A stretch of 64,000 nt of DNA from Candidatus Calescibacterium sp. (GCA_025060505.1 JANXBU010000010.1:1-64000); one strand, 5' to 3'. Counted from the stretch's first letter, positions 52,401 to 63,058 are shown. Notes: a model not told the origin generated them from the letters alone. Numbers and translations are program-made.

Positions 52401-53567
52401 ATGGAACTATCTTATAGGGTCAGAGAGATAAAGCCTTCTCCAACTTTGACTCTTGATGCTAAAGCAAAAGCTCTTATTGAGAAGGGAGAAGATATAGTTT
52501 CTTTCGGAGCCGGGGAGCCGGATTTTCCAACACCGAAGTCTGCATCAGAAGAAGGTAAGATAAGCATAGATAAAGGTAAAACAAAATACACAGCTGTTGA
52601 TGGAATTCCTGAGTTAAAGAAAGCAGCTGTAAGAAAATTCAAAGATTTTTTTGGAGTTGAATACAAAGAAAGCGAGTGCATTGTTTCTCCGGGTGCGAAG
52701 ATGGCCATATATGAATTTCTATTCTCTGTTGTTGATGATGGTGATGAGGTCATAATTCTTTCTCCTTACTGGGTTTCTTATCCGGATATGGTCAAAATGG
52801 TTGGTGGAGTTCCTCGTTTTGTTGAAACAAAGCCTGAAAATGGGTTCAAGCCAAATCCCAAAGACATCGCAGATGCTTTGACTCCAAGAACCAAGTGTAT
52901 TATATTGAACTTCCCATGCAATCCAACGGGTGCCGTTGCTCAGCCGGATTTGTTTGAGGAGATTGCCGAAATTCTGAAAAACAAAGATATATTTGTTCTT
53001 TCTGATGAGATCTACGGAACAATGATTTACGATGGAAAATTTGAGAGCTTTGCAAAGTTTCTCAGAGAAAAAACGGTTGTGATATGGGGAATGTCAAAGA
53101 CTTATTCTATGACTGGCTGGAGAATAGGTTTTGCTTTCGGTCCAGAAAAAATAATATCTGCTATGAAAAAAGTTCAAGGACAGACCACTTCAAATCCAAC
53201 AAGTGTTTCGCAATACGCTGCTGTTGGAGCTCTGCAAAGGGAAGATGAATTCGTAAAAACAACAACATCTGAGTTCAAAAAAAGAAGAGACCTTATATAT
53301 TCTCTTCTTGCAAAGATAGAGGGTATAAAGTGTGTGAAACCAGAAGGAGCATTTTATATTTTCCCTGAAGTCTCTGCATTTCTGAAAGGCCAAACAACAG
53401 AAGCGCTCAGTGATTTTCTTCTTGATAAGAAGAAAGTTCTCGTTATACCGGGTGAAGGATTCGGTGCTCCCGGATTTATAAGACTATCTTTTGCTCTGAG
53501 CGAGGAAAAGATAAAGGAAGGTATAAGAAGAATTCAGGATGGACTGCAAGAATTTTCAAATAAGTAA
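52401..53567 (+). CDS. Class I aminotransferase (AspC-like)
   Basis: A 388-residue PLP-dependent aspartate/aromatic-type aminotransferase. Substrate and cofactor segments include SFGAGEPDFPTP, NFPCNPTGAV, the SDEIYGTMIYDG PLP-Asp region, and the Schiff-base Lys in SKTYSMTGWRIG. Conserved FIRLSFALSEE near the end holds the carboxylate-binding Arg. Most similar in layout to thermophile AspC-Ibeta enzymes. Followed 23 bp later by pgi on the same strand. Confidence 0.92.
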   Translation: MELSYRVREIKPSPTLTLDAKAKALIEKGEDIVSFGAGEPDFPTPKSASEEGKISIDKGKTKYTAVDGIPELKKAAVRKFKDFFGVEYKESECIVSPGAKMAIYEFLFSVVDDGDEVIILSPYWVSYPDMVKMVGGVPRFVETKPENGFKPNPKDIADALTPRTKCIILNFPCNPTGAVAQPDLFEEIAEILKNKDIFVLSDEIYGTMIYDGKFESFAKFLREKTVVIWGMSKTYSMTGWRIGFAFGPEKIISAMKKVQGQTTSNPTSVSQYAAVGALQREDEFVKTTTSEFKKRRDLIYSLLAKIEGIKCVKPEGAFYIFPEVSAFLKGQTTEALSDFLLDKKKVLVIPGEGFGAPGFIRLSFALSEEKIKEGIRRIQDGLQEFSNK

Positions 53568-53574
53568 ATCTTTC

Positions 53575-53596
53575 TAGTAATGAAGTAGTAATGAAG
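53575..53596. repeat. Perfect 2 x 11 bp duplication containing the pgi start codon
   Basis: TAGTAATGAAG at 53575-53585 and 53586-53596. The second copy's ATG (53591) starts pgi; the first copy's ATG (53580) runs into a stop at once (ATG AAG TAG). Confidence 0.9.
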
Positions 53597-54646
53597 GAAG
53601 AAATAAGGAAAAATATAAGGTCTGTTTTAAAGGATGCGGTTGAGAACTCTGAAGAAACTCCGTGGTGTTTTATTATAGCAGATAAGTTAGCTCAAAAGCA
53701 TAAGAAATATTCCGAACTTTTCAGGAACAGAAAAATTGTCTGGGTGGGCATTGGTGGTTCATCTTCTGGACCTCGGGCTATTTTCAGATTCTTTGGATTA
53801 GATGGAGTTTTTTTGGAATCTCCAGAAGATATTTTTGATAAATATGAAAGAGCAAATCTGTTCTATGTTGTATCAAAATCTGGAACAACTTACGAAACTC
53901 TCGCGATTTTTGAAAGAATTCTTTCGGGATTGAAAAGATTGAATTTCAATATTCCGAAATCTGTTCTGACAGTCTCACAGGAGATTGAATCACCTCTTAT
54001 GAACCTTGTAAGAAAGTATGGTATATCTAACATACCATTTCCACAGAATCTTTCGGGTAGATTTTCTACATTCTATATAACCTATTTTCCCCTTCTTGGT
54101 CTTGCTCCAAAAATTTTGGGTGGTATTATAAAAGGATTAGATGTTGTGAGGAAAGATATAGAGAATGAAAATTCACTTCATTTCAGCTTAACTGAGTTTT
54201 TATTAGAAAATCTTGATAAACAAGATATTTTTCTTTGTTTTTATTCAAGGAAACTTTTTGAGTTTGCAGAAAACATAACACAGCTTATAGCTGAAAGTTT
54301 GGGGAAAGATAACAGAGGTTTCACTCCGGTTGCGGTTTTGGGTCCCCAATTTCAGCATTCGGTTGCTCAACTTGTTCTCGCAAATCCAAAATCTAAGTTT
54401 GCTATATTTTTTGTTCCGAAAGAAAAGAGATACAAGCTCGTACAAAAAGAAGCGCGTGCAACACATAAGGTCTTTTCAGAAAAAATTCCAACAATGCTTG
54501 TGGAGTATGAAGAGAAGCCTCAGGAGATCTCAAAAATACTCTTTTCTCTTCAGATCTCAATTGCCGTTTGCGGTAAAATAATGGGTATAAATCCATTTGA
54601 TCAACCAGAGGTCAAAAGAATAAGAGATATCCTTGAATCAACTTGA
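53591..54646 (+). CDS. pgi: Glucose-6-phosphate isomerase, short form
   Basis: A 351-residue isomerase of two SIS domains interconverting glucose- and fructose-6-phosphate. VGIGGSSSGPRAI, VSKSGTTYETLAIF and the catalytic-segment GPQFQHSVAQL are present, with NRGFTPVAV before it. It is about 100 residues shorter than most bacterial PGIs, mainly at the N-terminus, yet has both SIS domains. No Shine-Dalgarno; the start lies in an 11-bp duplication. Probably co-transcribed with the aminotransferase. Confidence 0.88.
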   Translation: MKEEIRKNIRSVLKDAVENSEETPWCFIIADKLAQKHKKYSELFRNRKIVWVGIGGSSSGPRAIFRFFGLDGVFLESPEDIFDKYERANLFYVVSKSGTTYETLAIFERILSGLKRLNFNIPKSVLTVSQEIESPLMNLVRKYGISNIPFPQNLSGRFSTFYITYFPLLGLAPKILGGIIKGLDVVRKDIENENSLHFSLTEFLLENLDKQDIFLCFYSRKLFEFAENITQLIAESLGKDNRGFTPVAVLGPQFQHSVAQLVLANPKSKFAIFFVPKEKRYKLVQKEARATHKVFSEKIPTMLVEYEEKPQEISKILFSLQISIAVCGKIMGINPFDQPEVKRIRDILEST

Positions 54647-54774
54647 TTTAGTATTATAAGTTTTTAGAAATTTTTCTTCTGGTGTTTTTTCATATTTTTG
54701 GGTTCCTTTGGATTTACAGAAAAACTGCTCTGGATTTTATTTTCTCGTATAAATTTATATTTGTTTATCTGTTT

Positions 54775-56169
54775 ATGAAAGTTTTGGAAGAAAAAAAACC
54801 TTTTAATGCTCTGAGTCTTCTTTCAAGAATTGCAAGTATAATTTCTTCAAGAGAAAGCTTTGATAACATAATAAAGCAATTGGTTTTCACTTTGGAATCT
54901 GAGCTGGATTTGAAAAACACACACATAAAAATACTAAATTATTCAAGGAAATTTTACTCAGGTCCGGAGGATGAAAGGCGTAAATCAATAGAAAGTGGCT
55001 TTAAATTGCCAGCGGAAGATATAGTGGATATTGGTCCAGGGAGAAAACTTTTAGTTGTTCCAATAAGATTTGAAGGAAGAGATCTCGGATATATCAGTTC
55101 AATGGCTGAGGCAGTTTCAGATGACATAATGAAGGTTTTGAGAGTTTTTGGTATTATGCTTGGAATGTCCTTCTTTCTAATCGGAAGGGAAAAAACTGAG
55201 ATCAGAAGGGTAGGAGAAATAGTATATAGATCAAAGAAGATGGAAGAGGTAATAAAAGAAGCTTTGAAGGTTTCAGAGTCGGATGCAACTGTTCTTATAA
55301 TGGGTGAAAGTGGAGTTGGTAAGGAACTAATAGCAGAGCTAATTCACAAAAATTCGCAAAGAAAAGATAAACCTCTTGTAAAAGTAAATTCAGCGAGTAT
55401 TCCTGAGACGCTTCTGGAAAGCGAGCTCTTTGGATACAGAAAGGGGGCTTTTACAGGTGCAACATTTGACAAAAAGGGTAAATTTGAACTCGCAGATGGT
55501 GGAACTATTTTTCTTGATGAAATAGGAGATATGCCATTACATCTTCAAGCAAAGATACTGCGTGTTTTACAGAGCAAAGAGATAGAACCAGTTGGAGGAC
55601 AACCAAAAAAAATAGATGTAAGAATCATAGCAGCAACAAACAGAAATCTCGAGGAACTTGTAAAACAGGAGAAATTCAGGGAGGACTTGTATTACAGACT
55701 TTTTGTTATACCTATATATGTTCCTCCACTTAGAGAAAGAAAAGAAGATATATATATTCTTGTTGAATATTTCATTGAGAGATTCAACACAAAATACAAG
55801 AAAGCAGTTTCAATATCAAAGTCAGCTATGCAGATTCTTGAAAATTATGATTGGCCTGGAAATGTGAGAGAACTTGAAAATCTTATAGAAAGACTAGTTC
55901 TAACTTCGTCTGATCTCGTTATAACTGCTGAAAGTATCCCACAGCACATAAAGAAGGTGAGAGCTCAGCTTGAACAAAGAGAAGAAGAAGCAGTTGTTTT
56001 ATCAACGAGTAGATCGCTTGAAACCATAGTTGAAGATATAGAGAAGAAAGCCATTATGGATGTAATATCTCAAACTAAAAACTTGTCTGAGGCTGCAAAA
56101 AAATTGGGCATAACAAGAAGACAACTTGAATGGAGAATAAAAAAATACAAAATACAAATACAGAAATGA
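54775..56169 (+). CDS. Sigma-54-dependent transcriptional activator (GAF-AAA+-Fis)
   Basis: 464 residues from ATG 54775; an upstream start would add a hydrophobic stretch foreign to the family. The N-terminal ~150 residues resemble a GAF sensor ([15 protein letters not shown], later [16 protein letters not shown]). The AAA+ domain has Walker [10 protein letters not shown], the sigma-54 contact loop GAFTGA, and Walker [10 protein letters not shown]. The C-terminus is a Fis-type helix-turn-helix ([20 protein letters not shown]). No receiver domain, so it senses a small molecule or partner rather than phosphorylation. The sigma-54 gene is not in view. Confidence 0.92.
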   Translation: MKVLEEKKPFNALSLLSRIASIISSRESFDNIIKQLVFTLESELDLKNTHIKILNYSRKFYSGPEDERRKSIESGFKLPAEDIVDIGPGRKLLVVPIRFEGRDLGYISSMAEAVSDDIMKVLRVFGIMLGMSFFLIGREKTEIRRVGEIVYRSKKMEEVIKEALKVSESDATVLIMGESGVGKELIAELIHKNSQRKDKPLVKVNSASIPETLLESELFGYRKGAFTGATFDKKGKFELADGGTIFLDEIGDMPLHLQAKILRVLQSKEIEPVGGQPKKIDVRIIAATNRNLEELVKQEKFREDLYYRLFVIPIYVPPLRERKEDIYILVEYFIERFNTKYKKAVSISKSAMQILENYDWPGNVRELENLIERLVLTSSDLVITAESIPQHIKKVRAQLEQREEEAVVLSTSRSLETIVEDIEKKAIMDVISQTKNLSEAAKKLGITRRQLEWRIKKYKIQIQK

Positions 56170-56439
56170 AAATTTTCAGGTGTAAAAATTTCGGCAAGCA
56201 TATAAATCCATATGATTGAGTTGAGATATATTGCTTTATCAAGATAATCTGATTCGGTATAGTTTTTCAGATACCTTCGGATACGATTTCTCATCAAAAA
56301 GTGCTATGTTTTCGCAACAGGGCAGAAATATTCCGAAATCATTCTTTACTAAGTCTCAATTTCTGAAATAATTAGGAATTCAGAAGGGGATTCGAGAATA
56401 TTGAAAAAAGAATATTAAAATATTTTTTCTATAAGACTT

Positions 56440-56463
56440 ATCTATCTATCTATCTATCTATCT
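56440..56463. repeat. (ATCT)6 microsatellite upstream of the chemoreceptor
   Basis: Six perfect ATCT units, 54 bp before the MCP start and 37 bp before its ribosome binding site. The rest of the 348-bp gap (56170-56517) holds no gene; AATATTAAAATATTTTTT at 56411 is terminator-like. Copy-number change would alter promoter or 5' UTR spacing. Confidence 0.9.
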
Positions 56464-56517
56464 GCTGACGGGGTTGTTTTTTTCACCATTAAAAAATAGC
56501 AAAGGAGGTATAAGTGT

Positions 56518-58542
56518 ATGATAGACAAACTTCTTTCAAAGATGTCAATTAGAGGCAAACTTATATTGCTTATACTACCTCTTCTTGGACCAGCTACTGT
56601 TGGATATATAACTTATCTTTTTGAGAAATATAAAGATATTGATTTCACAAGGAAGGAGATAGAAGGAGCGAAATGTATCAAAGAGGTAAAAGAACTTATA
56701 CAATATGTTCAAAATCATACAGGTAAAACAGCTGAGTATCTTGGAACAGTAGATGAAGACGAGAAGAATAGGATCAGACAGGGGATAATGGCTATTCGTG
56801 ATGATATAAAGAAATCGATGGAGCTTGTGTTTTCATCTTGTAGCTATTTTGGAGATCTAAAAGATGAACTTGAGAATATAAGGAGTAGATGGAGTGAGAT
56901 AGAGTCAAAGGTATTTTCTTTGAGTCAGGAAGAATCATTCAAGATACATACGGAGTATATTGGAGATTTGGTTTTGCTTGTATCAGATATATCAGATATT
57001 TCAAACTTGGCATTTGATCCGGAGTATTTGAGTCACTACCTGTGGAACATATCATCGGAGCTTCTTTTACAGTTTATTGAGAACATAGGACAAGTTAGAG
57101 CTACCACTGCTGGAATTTCAGCGAGGGGAAAGATAAGTAGGCAGGAAGAAATGACTGTTGCATACTTGATTGCAATTGTGAGGAGGGATTATGGTGAGAT
57201 AAATCACAAGCTAAACAAAATTTTTCAAAGATTTCCATCTGAAGTTAGGAATAACTTGGAGAGTAGATACTCTACATTCAGTTTAGATTTATTAGGAATT
57301 TTAGATTCGATTGAGAATGATTTTCTTGATGGTGATGAAATTGTTTCGTTTGATAGTTCATTTGTATTTGATTCATTTACCCGTGCGATGAAATCAGGAT
57401 ATGATTTGTTTGATTACACAAACGGTTTGTTAATAAGTGAGCTTTCTGGAAGGTTGAGAGGTATATATGGTAGTGTAGCTTTTTCATCTACTTTGAATTT
57501 GGGGTTGCTTATAGCTGCTCTTGTTTTGGTTTTTCTTATTTCAAGGAACATTGTATCGAGGTTAGAGTTTATGTCATTGAATTTTTTGAAGATAGCACGT
57601 GGAGGAGCAGACCTTACAATGAGGTTGCCTGTGGATTCTTCTGATGAGATAGGGGATTTAGCAAGATACTTCAATGAGTTTTTGGATTCATTTGTATCGA
57701 TAATAAGAACGATAGGAGATGTATCGAATACTTTGGGTGATGTTGGAGGAAGTGTGAAGTCAGCGGTAAGTTCATCTTTCAAGGAGATAGAGAAGGAAGG
57801 CCAGATGATATCAGCATTATCGACAGCAACTGAGGAGCTTTCAGCGGTTTCATCAGATATATTGAAGAGCACGCACAAGATACTGGATTTCAACAGGAGG
57901 ATGGAGGAAGAGAGCAAGGAAGGAGGTAGGATGATGAGAACATCGTTTGAGGGAATAAGGAAGATGGGAGAAGAGTTTCCATCAATAGTATCTTTTGTGG
58001 AGGGAATAGTAAGTAAGATGGAGGAGATAAAGGGGGTGATAGGAGTGATAGAGGATGTAGCGGATCAGACGAACTTGCTTGCGCTGAATGCAGCAATAGA
58101 GGCAGCCAGAGCAGGGGAGCAGGGAAGAGGATTTGCGGTGGTAGCAGAGGAGGTAAGGAAATTAGCTCAGAAGACACAGAGTGAATCAGGAGTGATAAGG
58201 AAGAAGATAGAGGAGTTTGAGAATACATTGAAAACTGTGGCAGATAAGATAGAGAGTTTTAACGAGGAGATAAGATCGTATTACGGTAGAGCAACAGAGG
58301 GATTGAGTAAGACTGAGGAGATAATGAGGTATATATCAGAATCGACGAGGAATGTATCGGCGATAGGTACAGCGATAGAGGAGCAGAACAAGAGTACCGA
58401 GGAGTTGGCAAGGAACACATCGAATATAGTGGAGGCATCGGAGAGAATAAAGGAGATGATGGGGAAGGTAAACAGAGATGTATCTGTGCTGTATGAATAT
58501 GCAGAGAAACTAAAAGAAATAGTTAGCAAATTCAAATACTGA
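56518..58542 (+). CDS. Methyl-accepting chemotaxis protein
   Basis: A 674-residue transmembrane chemoreceptor. TM1 is near residues 15-32, a helical periplasmic sensor follows (to ~320), TM2 is [20 protein letters not shown], then HAMP ([20 protein letters not shown]) and a signalling hairpin with [20 protein letters not shown] and [24 protein letters not shown] precedes the ATG. The second half uses AGG, GAG and GTA codons much more than neighbours do, giving a purine-rich plus strand. No C-terminal CheR-binding pentapeptide. It implies motility or taxis; the ligand is unknown. Confidence 0.95.
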   Translation: MIDKLLSKMSIRGKLILLILPLLGPATVGYITYLFEKYKDIDFTRKEIEGAKCIKEVKELIQYVQNHTGKTAEYLGTVDEDEKNRIRQGIMAIRDDIKKSMELVFSSCSYFGDLKDELENIRSRWSEIESKVFSLSQEESFKIHTEYIGDLVLLVSDISDISNLAFDPEYLSHYLWNISSELLLQFIENIGQVRATTAGISARGKISRQEEMTVAYLIAIVRRDYGEINHKLNKIFQRFPSEVRNNLESRYSTFSLDLLGILDSIENDFLDGDEIVSFDSSFVFDSFTRAMKSGYDLFDYTNGLLISELSGRLRGIYGSVAFSSTLNLGLLIAALVLVFLISRNIVSRLEFMSLNFLKIARGGADLTMRLPVDSSDEIGDLARYFNEFLDSFVSIIRTIGDVSNTLGDVGGSVKSAVSSSFKEIEKEGQMISALSTATEELSAVSSDILKSTHKILDFNRRMEEESKEGGRMMRTSFEGIRKMGEEFPSIVSFVEGIVSKMEEIKGVIGVIEDVADQTNLLALNAAIEAARAGEQGRGFAVVAEEVRKLAQKTQSESGVIRKKIEEFENTLKTVADKIESFNEEIRSYYGRATEGLSKTEEIMRYISESTRNVSAIGTAIEEQNKSTEELARNTSNIVEASERIKEMMGKVNRDVSVLYEYAEKLKEIVSKFKY

Positions 58543-58688
58543 TTTTTAGTTTTTCACTCGCTCTGCAGGTGTATTGCTTGTGATTTTTTTGAAGATTATG
58601 TATATTTATATCTTTTTTCCCAGTTATTTGCTTTTGGATAATCATTATATAATTCAATTATATTTTTGAATAGATCCTTAGATATCTT

Positions 58689-59861
58689 ATGAATTCAGTT
58701 TCAAAGATAAGGCTTGGAATTATAGGTGGAGGGCAGTTGGGAAAGATGTTGATTTTAGCATCAAGAAATCTGGGATTTTATGAAATTACAATTTTAGACC
58801 CAGATCCAGATTGTCCAGCAAGCAAAATAGCAGATCATCACATAGTAGAGAGGTGGGATTCTGAAAAAGGCATAATTGAGCTTTCCAAGATGTCCGACAT
58901 CATAACATACGAGGTTGAGCATACCAATGTAGATGTGCTCAAGTCTCTTGAAAGGAAAGGCAAGATAGTTCGTCCATCTGCGGGTGTTTTGGAGATAATC
59001 AACAACAAGCTTTTGCAGAAAAGGTTTTTGTTGGAAAACAAATTACCCACTGCTGGACTTATAAAGGTAAATCCAAAAGCAGAGGATTTCAGAGATTTAA
59101 AGCTTCCTGTTGTTCAGAAGACATGCCGTGGTGGTTATGACGGAAGAGGAGTCCTGATAATAAAGGATAAAGAAGATATAGAAAAAATTTTCCCAGTTGA
59201 TTCTTTCTTGGAGGAGAAGGTCTCAATAAAAAAAGAGCTCGCTATACTTGTTGCTAGGTCAACAAGGGGAGAAATAAAGGTGTATCCACTGGTTGAGATG
59301 TATTTTAACGAGAAAAATATATGCGATATGGTCATAGCTCCAGCGAGGGTTCCGTTGAGTATTCATAGAAAATCTGAGAAGCTGGCGATAGAATGCATAA
59401 AGAAGTTGGACGGAGTTGGACTTTTTGCCATTGAGATGTTTTTGACAAAAGACAACGAAGTTCTTATAAACGAAATCTCTCCAAGAGTTCATAATTCTGG
59501 ACACTACACAATAGAGGCCTCAAAAACATCACAGTTTGAACAACATCTGAGAGCAATAAGTGGTCTTCCTTTGGGGTCAACAGAGCTTCTTATACCAGCT
59601 GTTATGGTCAATCTTCTGGGAGAGCCCGGTTTTGAAGGCGAGCCAGTAATTGAGGGTTTGGAGAAAGCTCTTTCTGTTGATGGTTTGAAATTTCATTTTT
59701 ACAGCAAACCAAAAACATTTCCTTTCAGAAAAATGGGTCATTTCACAGTATTAGATAAATCTTTGAAAGGGGCAATCTCAAAGGCTCTGAAAATAAAAAA
59801 AGTTTTGAAGATAAAATCTCAGGAGGCAAGACAAGGATGGCAAACCGGCGAAAGCCACTAG
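58689..59861 (+). CDS. purK: 5-(carboxyamino)imidazole ribonucleotide synthase
   Basis: A 390-residue ATP-grasp enzyme converting AIR to N5-CAIR in purine synthesis. [14 protein letters not shown] opens the preATP-grasp domain. The ATP-grasp core includes [12 protein letters not shown], and the metal region [17 protein letters not shown] is diagnostic. The last 25 bp overlap purE, so purK-purE is a coupled pair. No clear -10 or Shine-Dalgarno before the ATG. Confidence 0.95.
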   Translation: MNSVSKIRLGIIGGGQLGKMLILASRNLGFYEITILDPDPDCPASKIADHHIVERWDSEKGIIELSKMSDIITYEVEHTNVDVLKSLERKGKIVRPSAGVLEIINNKLLQKRFLLENKLPTAGLIKVNPKAEDFRDLKLPVVQKTCRGGYDGRGVLIIKDKEDIEKIFPVDSFLEEKVSIKKELAILVARSTRGEIKVYPLVEMYFNEKNICDMVIAPARVPLSIHRKSEKLAIECIKKLDGVGLFAIEMFLTKDNEVLINEISPRVHNSGHYTIEASKTSQFEQHLRAISGLPLGSTELLIPAVMVNLLGEPGFEGEPVIEGLEKALSVDGLKFHFYSKPKTFPFRKMGHFTVLDKSLKGAISKALKIKKVLKIKSQEARQGWQTGESH

Positions 59862-60343
59862 TTGGAATAATAATGGGAAGCGACTCGGATTTAGCTGTTA
59901 TGAAAGATGCTGAGGAGATTCTTAAATTATTTGATATTCCTTATGAGCTTGACATAGTTTCTGCTCACAGAACACCGCAGAAGATGTTCAAGTATGCTGA
60001 AAGCGCTCACAGGAGAGGTTTGAAAGTTATCATAGCTGGTGCAGGAGGAGCTGCTCATCTTCCTGGTATGGTTGCTTCAATAACACCTCTGCCTGTAATA
60101 GGAGTTCCAATAAAGGTAACGGCTCTTCAGGGACTTGACTCTCTTTTATCAATAGTTCAGATGCCAGCTGGGGTTCCGGTTGCCACCGTTGCGATAGATA
60201 ATGCAAAAAATGCTGCTATTTTAGCAGCACAAATAATAGGAACATCTGATGAAAAAGTGATGCAGAAGGTCGTTGAGTACAAAAAATCTCTGTTCAAAAC
60301 AGTACAAGAAAAATCTAAAAAGACAAAAAGGGCTTACATCTGA
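59837..60343 (+). CDS. purE: N5-carboxyaminoimidazole ribonucleotide mutase
   Basis: A 168-residue class I PurE, which moves the carboxylate of N5-CAIR to make [16 protein letters not shown], the catalytic His in SAHRTPQKM, and [14 protein letters not shown] are present. Coupled to purK by overlap, as expected for the bacterial two-step route. The C-terminus is a Lys-rich tail. Confidence 0.96.
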   Translation: MANRRKPLVGIIMGSDSDLAVMKDAEEILKLFDIPYELDIVSAHRTPQKMFKYAESAHRRGLKVIIAGAGGAAHLPGMVASITPLPVIGVPIKVTALQGLDSLLSIVQMPAGVPVATVAIDNAKNAAILAAQIIGTSDEKVMQKVVEYKKSLFKTVQEKSKKTKRAYI

Positions 60344-60358
60344 ATTTGAATCAACAAG

Positions 60359-60396
60359 ATATTTCTGAAATATCTCAATATTTCTGAAATATCTCA
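60359..60396. repeat. Perfect 2 x 19 bp duplication of a palindromic unit
   Basis: ATATTTCTGAAATATCTCA at 60359-60377 and 60378-60396. Each contains ATATTTC-T-GAAATAT, a near-complete 15-bp palindrome, so the DNA can form two adjacent hairpins or bind a dimeric protein twice. Lies between purE and leuS. Confidence 0.9.
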
Positions 60397-60492
60397 AAAA
60401 ATATTCATACATAATTCCAGGTTTCGTTTTGATTGATTTTAGGGTTAAAAAATCTTCCGATTATTTGGAATACTCAGTATTTCTTTATTATT

Positions 60493-60498
60493 TATAAT
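60493..60498 (+). promoter_or_regulatory. -10 element of leuS (leaderless)
   Basis: A perfect TATAAT ends exactly 7 nt before the leuS ATG, so transcription should start at or one base before the start codon. No Shine-Dalgarno. TTGGAA at 60465 is a possible but distant (22 bp) -35. Confidence 0.6.
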
Positions 60499-60505
60499 TC
60501 TCTAT

Positions 60506-62983
60506 ATGGATATTGAATACAATCCAGCTGAAATTGAGCAGAGGTGGCAGAAGATTTGGAATCAGAGAAATTCTTATGGTCTGAAGGGTAAGGGTGAAAA
60601 AAAGTATGTACTTGTTATGTTTCCTTATCCATCCGGGAGGATACATATGGGGCATGTGAGAAACTACTCTATTGGTGATGCTCTTGCGAGATTTTATAGA
60701 ATGAAAGGATACGATGTGCTCCATCCAATTGGTTGGGATGCGTTTGGTCTTCCTGCTGAAAATGCTGCAATAGAACATGGAGTTCATCCAGCAAAGTGGA
60801 CTCAGGAGAACATATCTTATATGAAAAGTCAGCTCAAAAGGCTCGGTATTTCATACGATTGGAATAGAGAAGTTGATACATCTTCTCCAAGCTACTACAG
60901 GTGGGAGCAGCTTTTTTTCATACAAATGTATCAGAAGGGACTTGCATACAGGAAGATTGGCTTTGTGAATTTCTGCGAAAGATGTCAAACAGTTCTTGCT
61001 AATGAGCAGGTTGTTGGAGGGGGGTGCTGGCGCTGTGGAACGCCTATAACAAAAAAGAAAATGTGGGGATGGTACCTGAAAATCACTCAGTATGCTGAGG
61101 AGTTGCTTGAAGACCTTGAAAAACTTGAATGGCCGGAGCGCGTAAAAAAAATGCAAAGAGATTGGATCGGAAAATCTTATGGTGCAAAGATTAATTTCCC
61201 TATACTTGAATCAGGAACTTACTTGGAGATATTTACAACAAGACCAGACACAGTTTTTGGTGTGACTTTTATGGTCTTGGCTCCAGAACACGAGCTTGTT
61301 TCTGACATAACAAAACCTGAAAGAAAAAAAGAAGTTGAGAACTTCTGCGAAAAGGTTATGAGAATGACCAAAGAGGAAAGAGGGAGTGAAACTCTCGGTG
61401 TCTTCACCGGTTCCTATGCTCTGAATCCGTTTACAAATCAAAAGGTACCTATTTGGGTCTCAAACTATGTTCTGCCAGACTACGGAACCGGAGCAATAAT
61501 GGCAGTTCCAGCTCACGACTCACGAGACTTTGAATTTGCAAAAAAATATGGAATACCTGTAAAGCCTGTTATTGTTCCTTACGATGGTGAGCACGATTTT
61601 TCTAAATCAGCGTTTGAGGAAAAAGGAAAGCTTGTAAATTCGGGCGAGTTCTCCGGTATGGACTCAGAGGAAGCGAAACGCAAAATTACGGAGTTCGCAA
61701 AGCACAAGGGTATAGGAGATTTTGCTGTAAGCTACAGACTCAGAGATTGGGGAATATCTCGGCAGAGATACTGGGGTGCTCCTATTCCTATAATCTACTG
61801 TGATAAATGTGGAATAGTTCCAGAAAAAACAGAAAATCTTCCAGTTGTTCTTCCACCAGAGATGTCAGATATGCAAAGGTGGAGTCATATAAATTGTCCT
61901 TACTGTGGTAATCCAGCTCGTAGAGAAACAGACACTATGGATACTTTTGTTGAGTCATCTTGGTATTTTCTCGGTTATCTTTCCGGAGATTTGTCGGGAG
62001 TTGATTTTTCTAAGGCACCTTTCAACAACGAGCTTGTCAGAAGATACATGCCTGTTGACCTTTACATAGGTGGTATTGAGCATGCTGTTTTGCATCTTCT
62101 TTATTCAAGATTTTTCACAAAGGTTCTCAGAGATCTCGGTTATATAGATTTCTCAGAGCCGTTTGTCAGACTTATCACTCAAGGTATGGTCATAAAAGAT
62201 GGGGCAAAAATGTCCAAATCAAAGGGGAATGTTGTTGATCCGGATGATGTTATAAGACAGTATGGAGCAGACACTGCGCGTTGTTTTATACTCTTTGCTG
62301 CACCTGTTGAAAAAGATCTTGATTGGTCAGACAGAGGTGTAAACGGAATTTATAGGTTTCTACGAAAAGTGTGGAGAAGCTTTGGAACAGCTATCAATCT
62401 TATCAAATCACACCAGTTTGAAATATCTCAAGAGAATTTGTTTTCTGATGTTTCAGAAAAAGTTGCTTCTTTGAGAAAAGTTTATTCTAAATCCATAGTT
62501 TCAGCATACAAAGATATTGAAGAACTCGGTTTCAACACCGCTATTGCTCGTATGATGGAATTCATAAACTACTTTGAAGATTTCTTACAGAACAACAAGG
62601 TTGAAACAAAAGCAGATGCAGATTGTATAGCAAGTATGACGGTAGGATTTCTCAAACTTTTTTCTATATTTGCTCCGCACATATCTGAGGAACTATACAG
62701 GATGATATGTGATTCTTCGGGATATAAAGCAGAAGCTCCAATAAGTGAGCAGATTCTTGATGACTACGAAAGACTTGAAGTTTTCTTGCAGGAGGATATT
62801 GTCAAAATACCTGTTCAGATAAACGGAAAATTAAGAGGTGAGGTTGAGGTTAAAAAAGATGCTGACGAAGATGAACTGAAAAAAGCTATAATGAATTCCG
62901 AAAGGATTTCAAAATACATAGGCCAAAAGCCAATCAAGAAAATGATTTATGTCAAAAACAGAATTGTTAATATAATACTTTGA
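60506..62983 (+). CDS. leuS: Leucyl-tRNA synthetase
   Basis: An 825-residue class I aminoacyl-tRNA synthetase. The HIGH motif is HMGHVRNYS in PSGRIHMGH; the editing domain CP1 contains FTTRPDTVFGVTFM and TGAIMAVPAHDSRD; KMSKSKGN closes the active site. Zinc-like Cys pairs occur at CERC/CWRC and CDKC/CPYC. Bacterial-type layout and length. The ATG lies 7 nt after TATAAT. Confidence 0.97.
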   Translation: MDIEYNPAEIEQRWQKIWNQRNSYGLKGKGEKKYVLVMFPYPSGRIHMGHVRNYSIGDALARFYRMKGYDVLHPIGWDAFGLPAENAAIEHGVHPAKWTQENISYMKSQLKRLGISYDWNREVDTSSPSYYRWEQLFFIQMYQKGLAYRKIGFVNFCERCQTVLANEQVVGGGCWRCGTPITKKKMWGWYLKITQYAEELLEDLEKLEWPERVKKMQRDWIGKSYGAKINFPILESGTYLEIFTTRPDTVFGVTFMVLAPEHELVSDITKPERKKEVENFCEKVMRMTKEERGSETLGVFTGSYALNPFTNQKVPIWVSNYVLPDYGTGAIMAVPAHDSRDFEFAKKYGIPVKPVIVPYDGEHDFSKSAFEEKGKLVNSGEFSGMDSEEAKRKITEFAKHKGIGDFAVSYRLRDWGISRQRYWGAPIPIIYCDKCGIVPEKTENLPVVLPPEMSDMQRWSHINCPYCGNPARRETDTMDTFVESSWYFLGYLSGDLSGVDFSKAPFNNELVRRYMPVDLYIGGIEHAVLHLLYSRFFTKVLRDLGYIDFSEPFVRLITQGMVIKDGAKMSKSKGNVVDPDDVIRQYGADTARCFILFAAPVEKDLDWSDRGVNGIYRFLRKVWRSFGTAINLIKSHQFEISQENLFSDVSEKVASLRKVYSKSIVSAYKDIEELGFNTAIARMMEFINYFEDFLQNNKVETKADADCIASMTVGFLKLFSIFAPHISEELYRMICDSSGYKAEAPISEQILDDYERLEVFLQEDIVKIPVQINGKLRGEVEVKKDADEDELKKAIMNSERISKYIGQKPIKKMIYVKNRIVNIIL

Positions 62984-63058
62984 TCAGATATAGTTTTAGA
63001 CGAAATCCAGAAAACCACTTATTTAGTCTTTCGTTTCCCATTCACATAATTATTTCTA

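Noticed and set aside
56411-56428. AATATT-AA-AATATT followed by T-run as a terminator for the sigma-54 activator gene
   Set aside because: The stem is only six A-T pairs and far (240 bp) from the stop, too weak to call in a thermophile.
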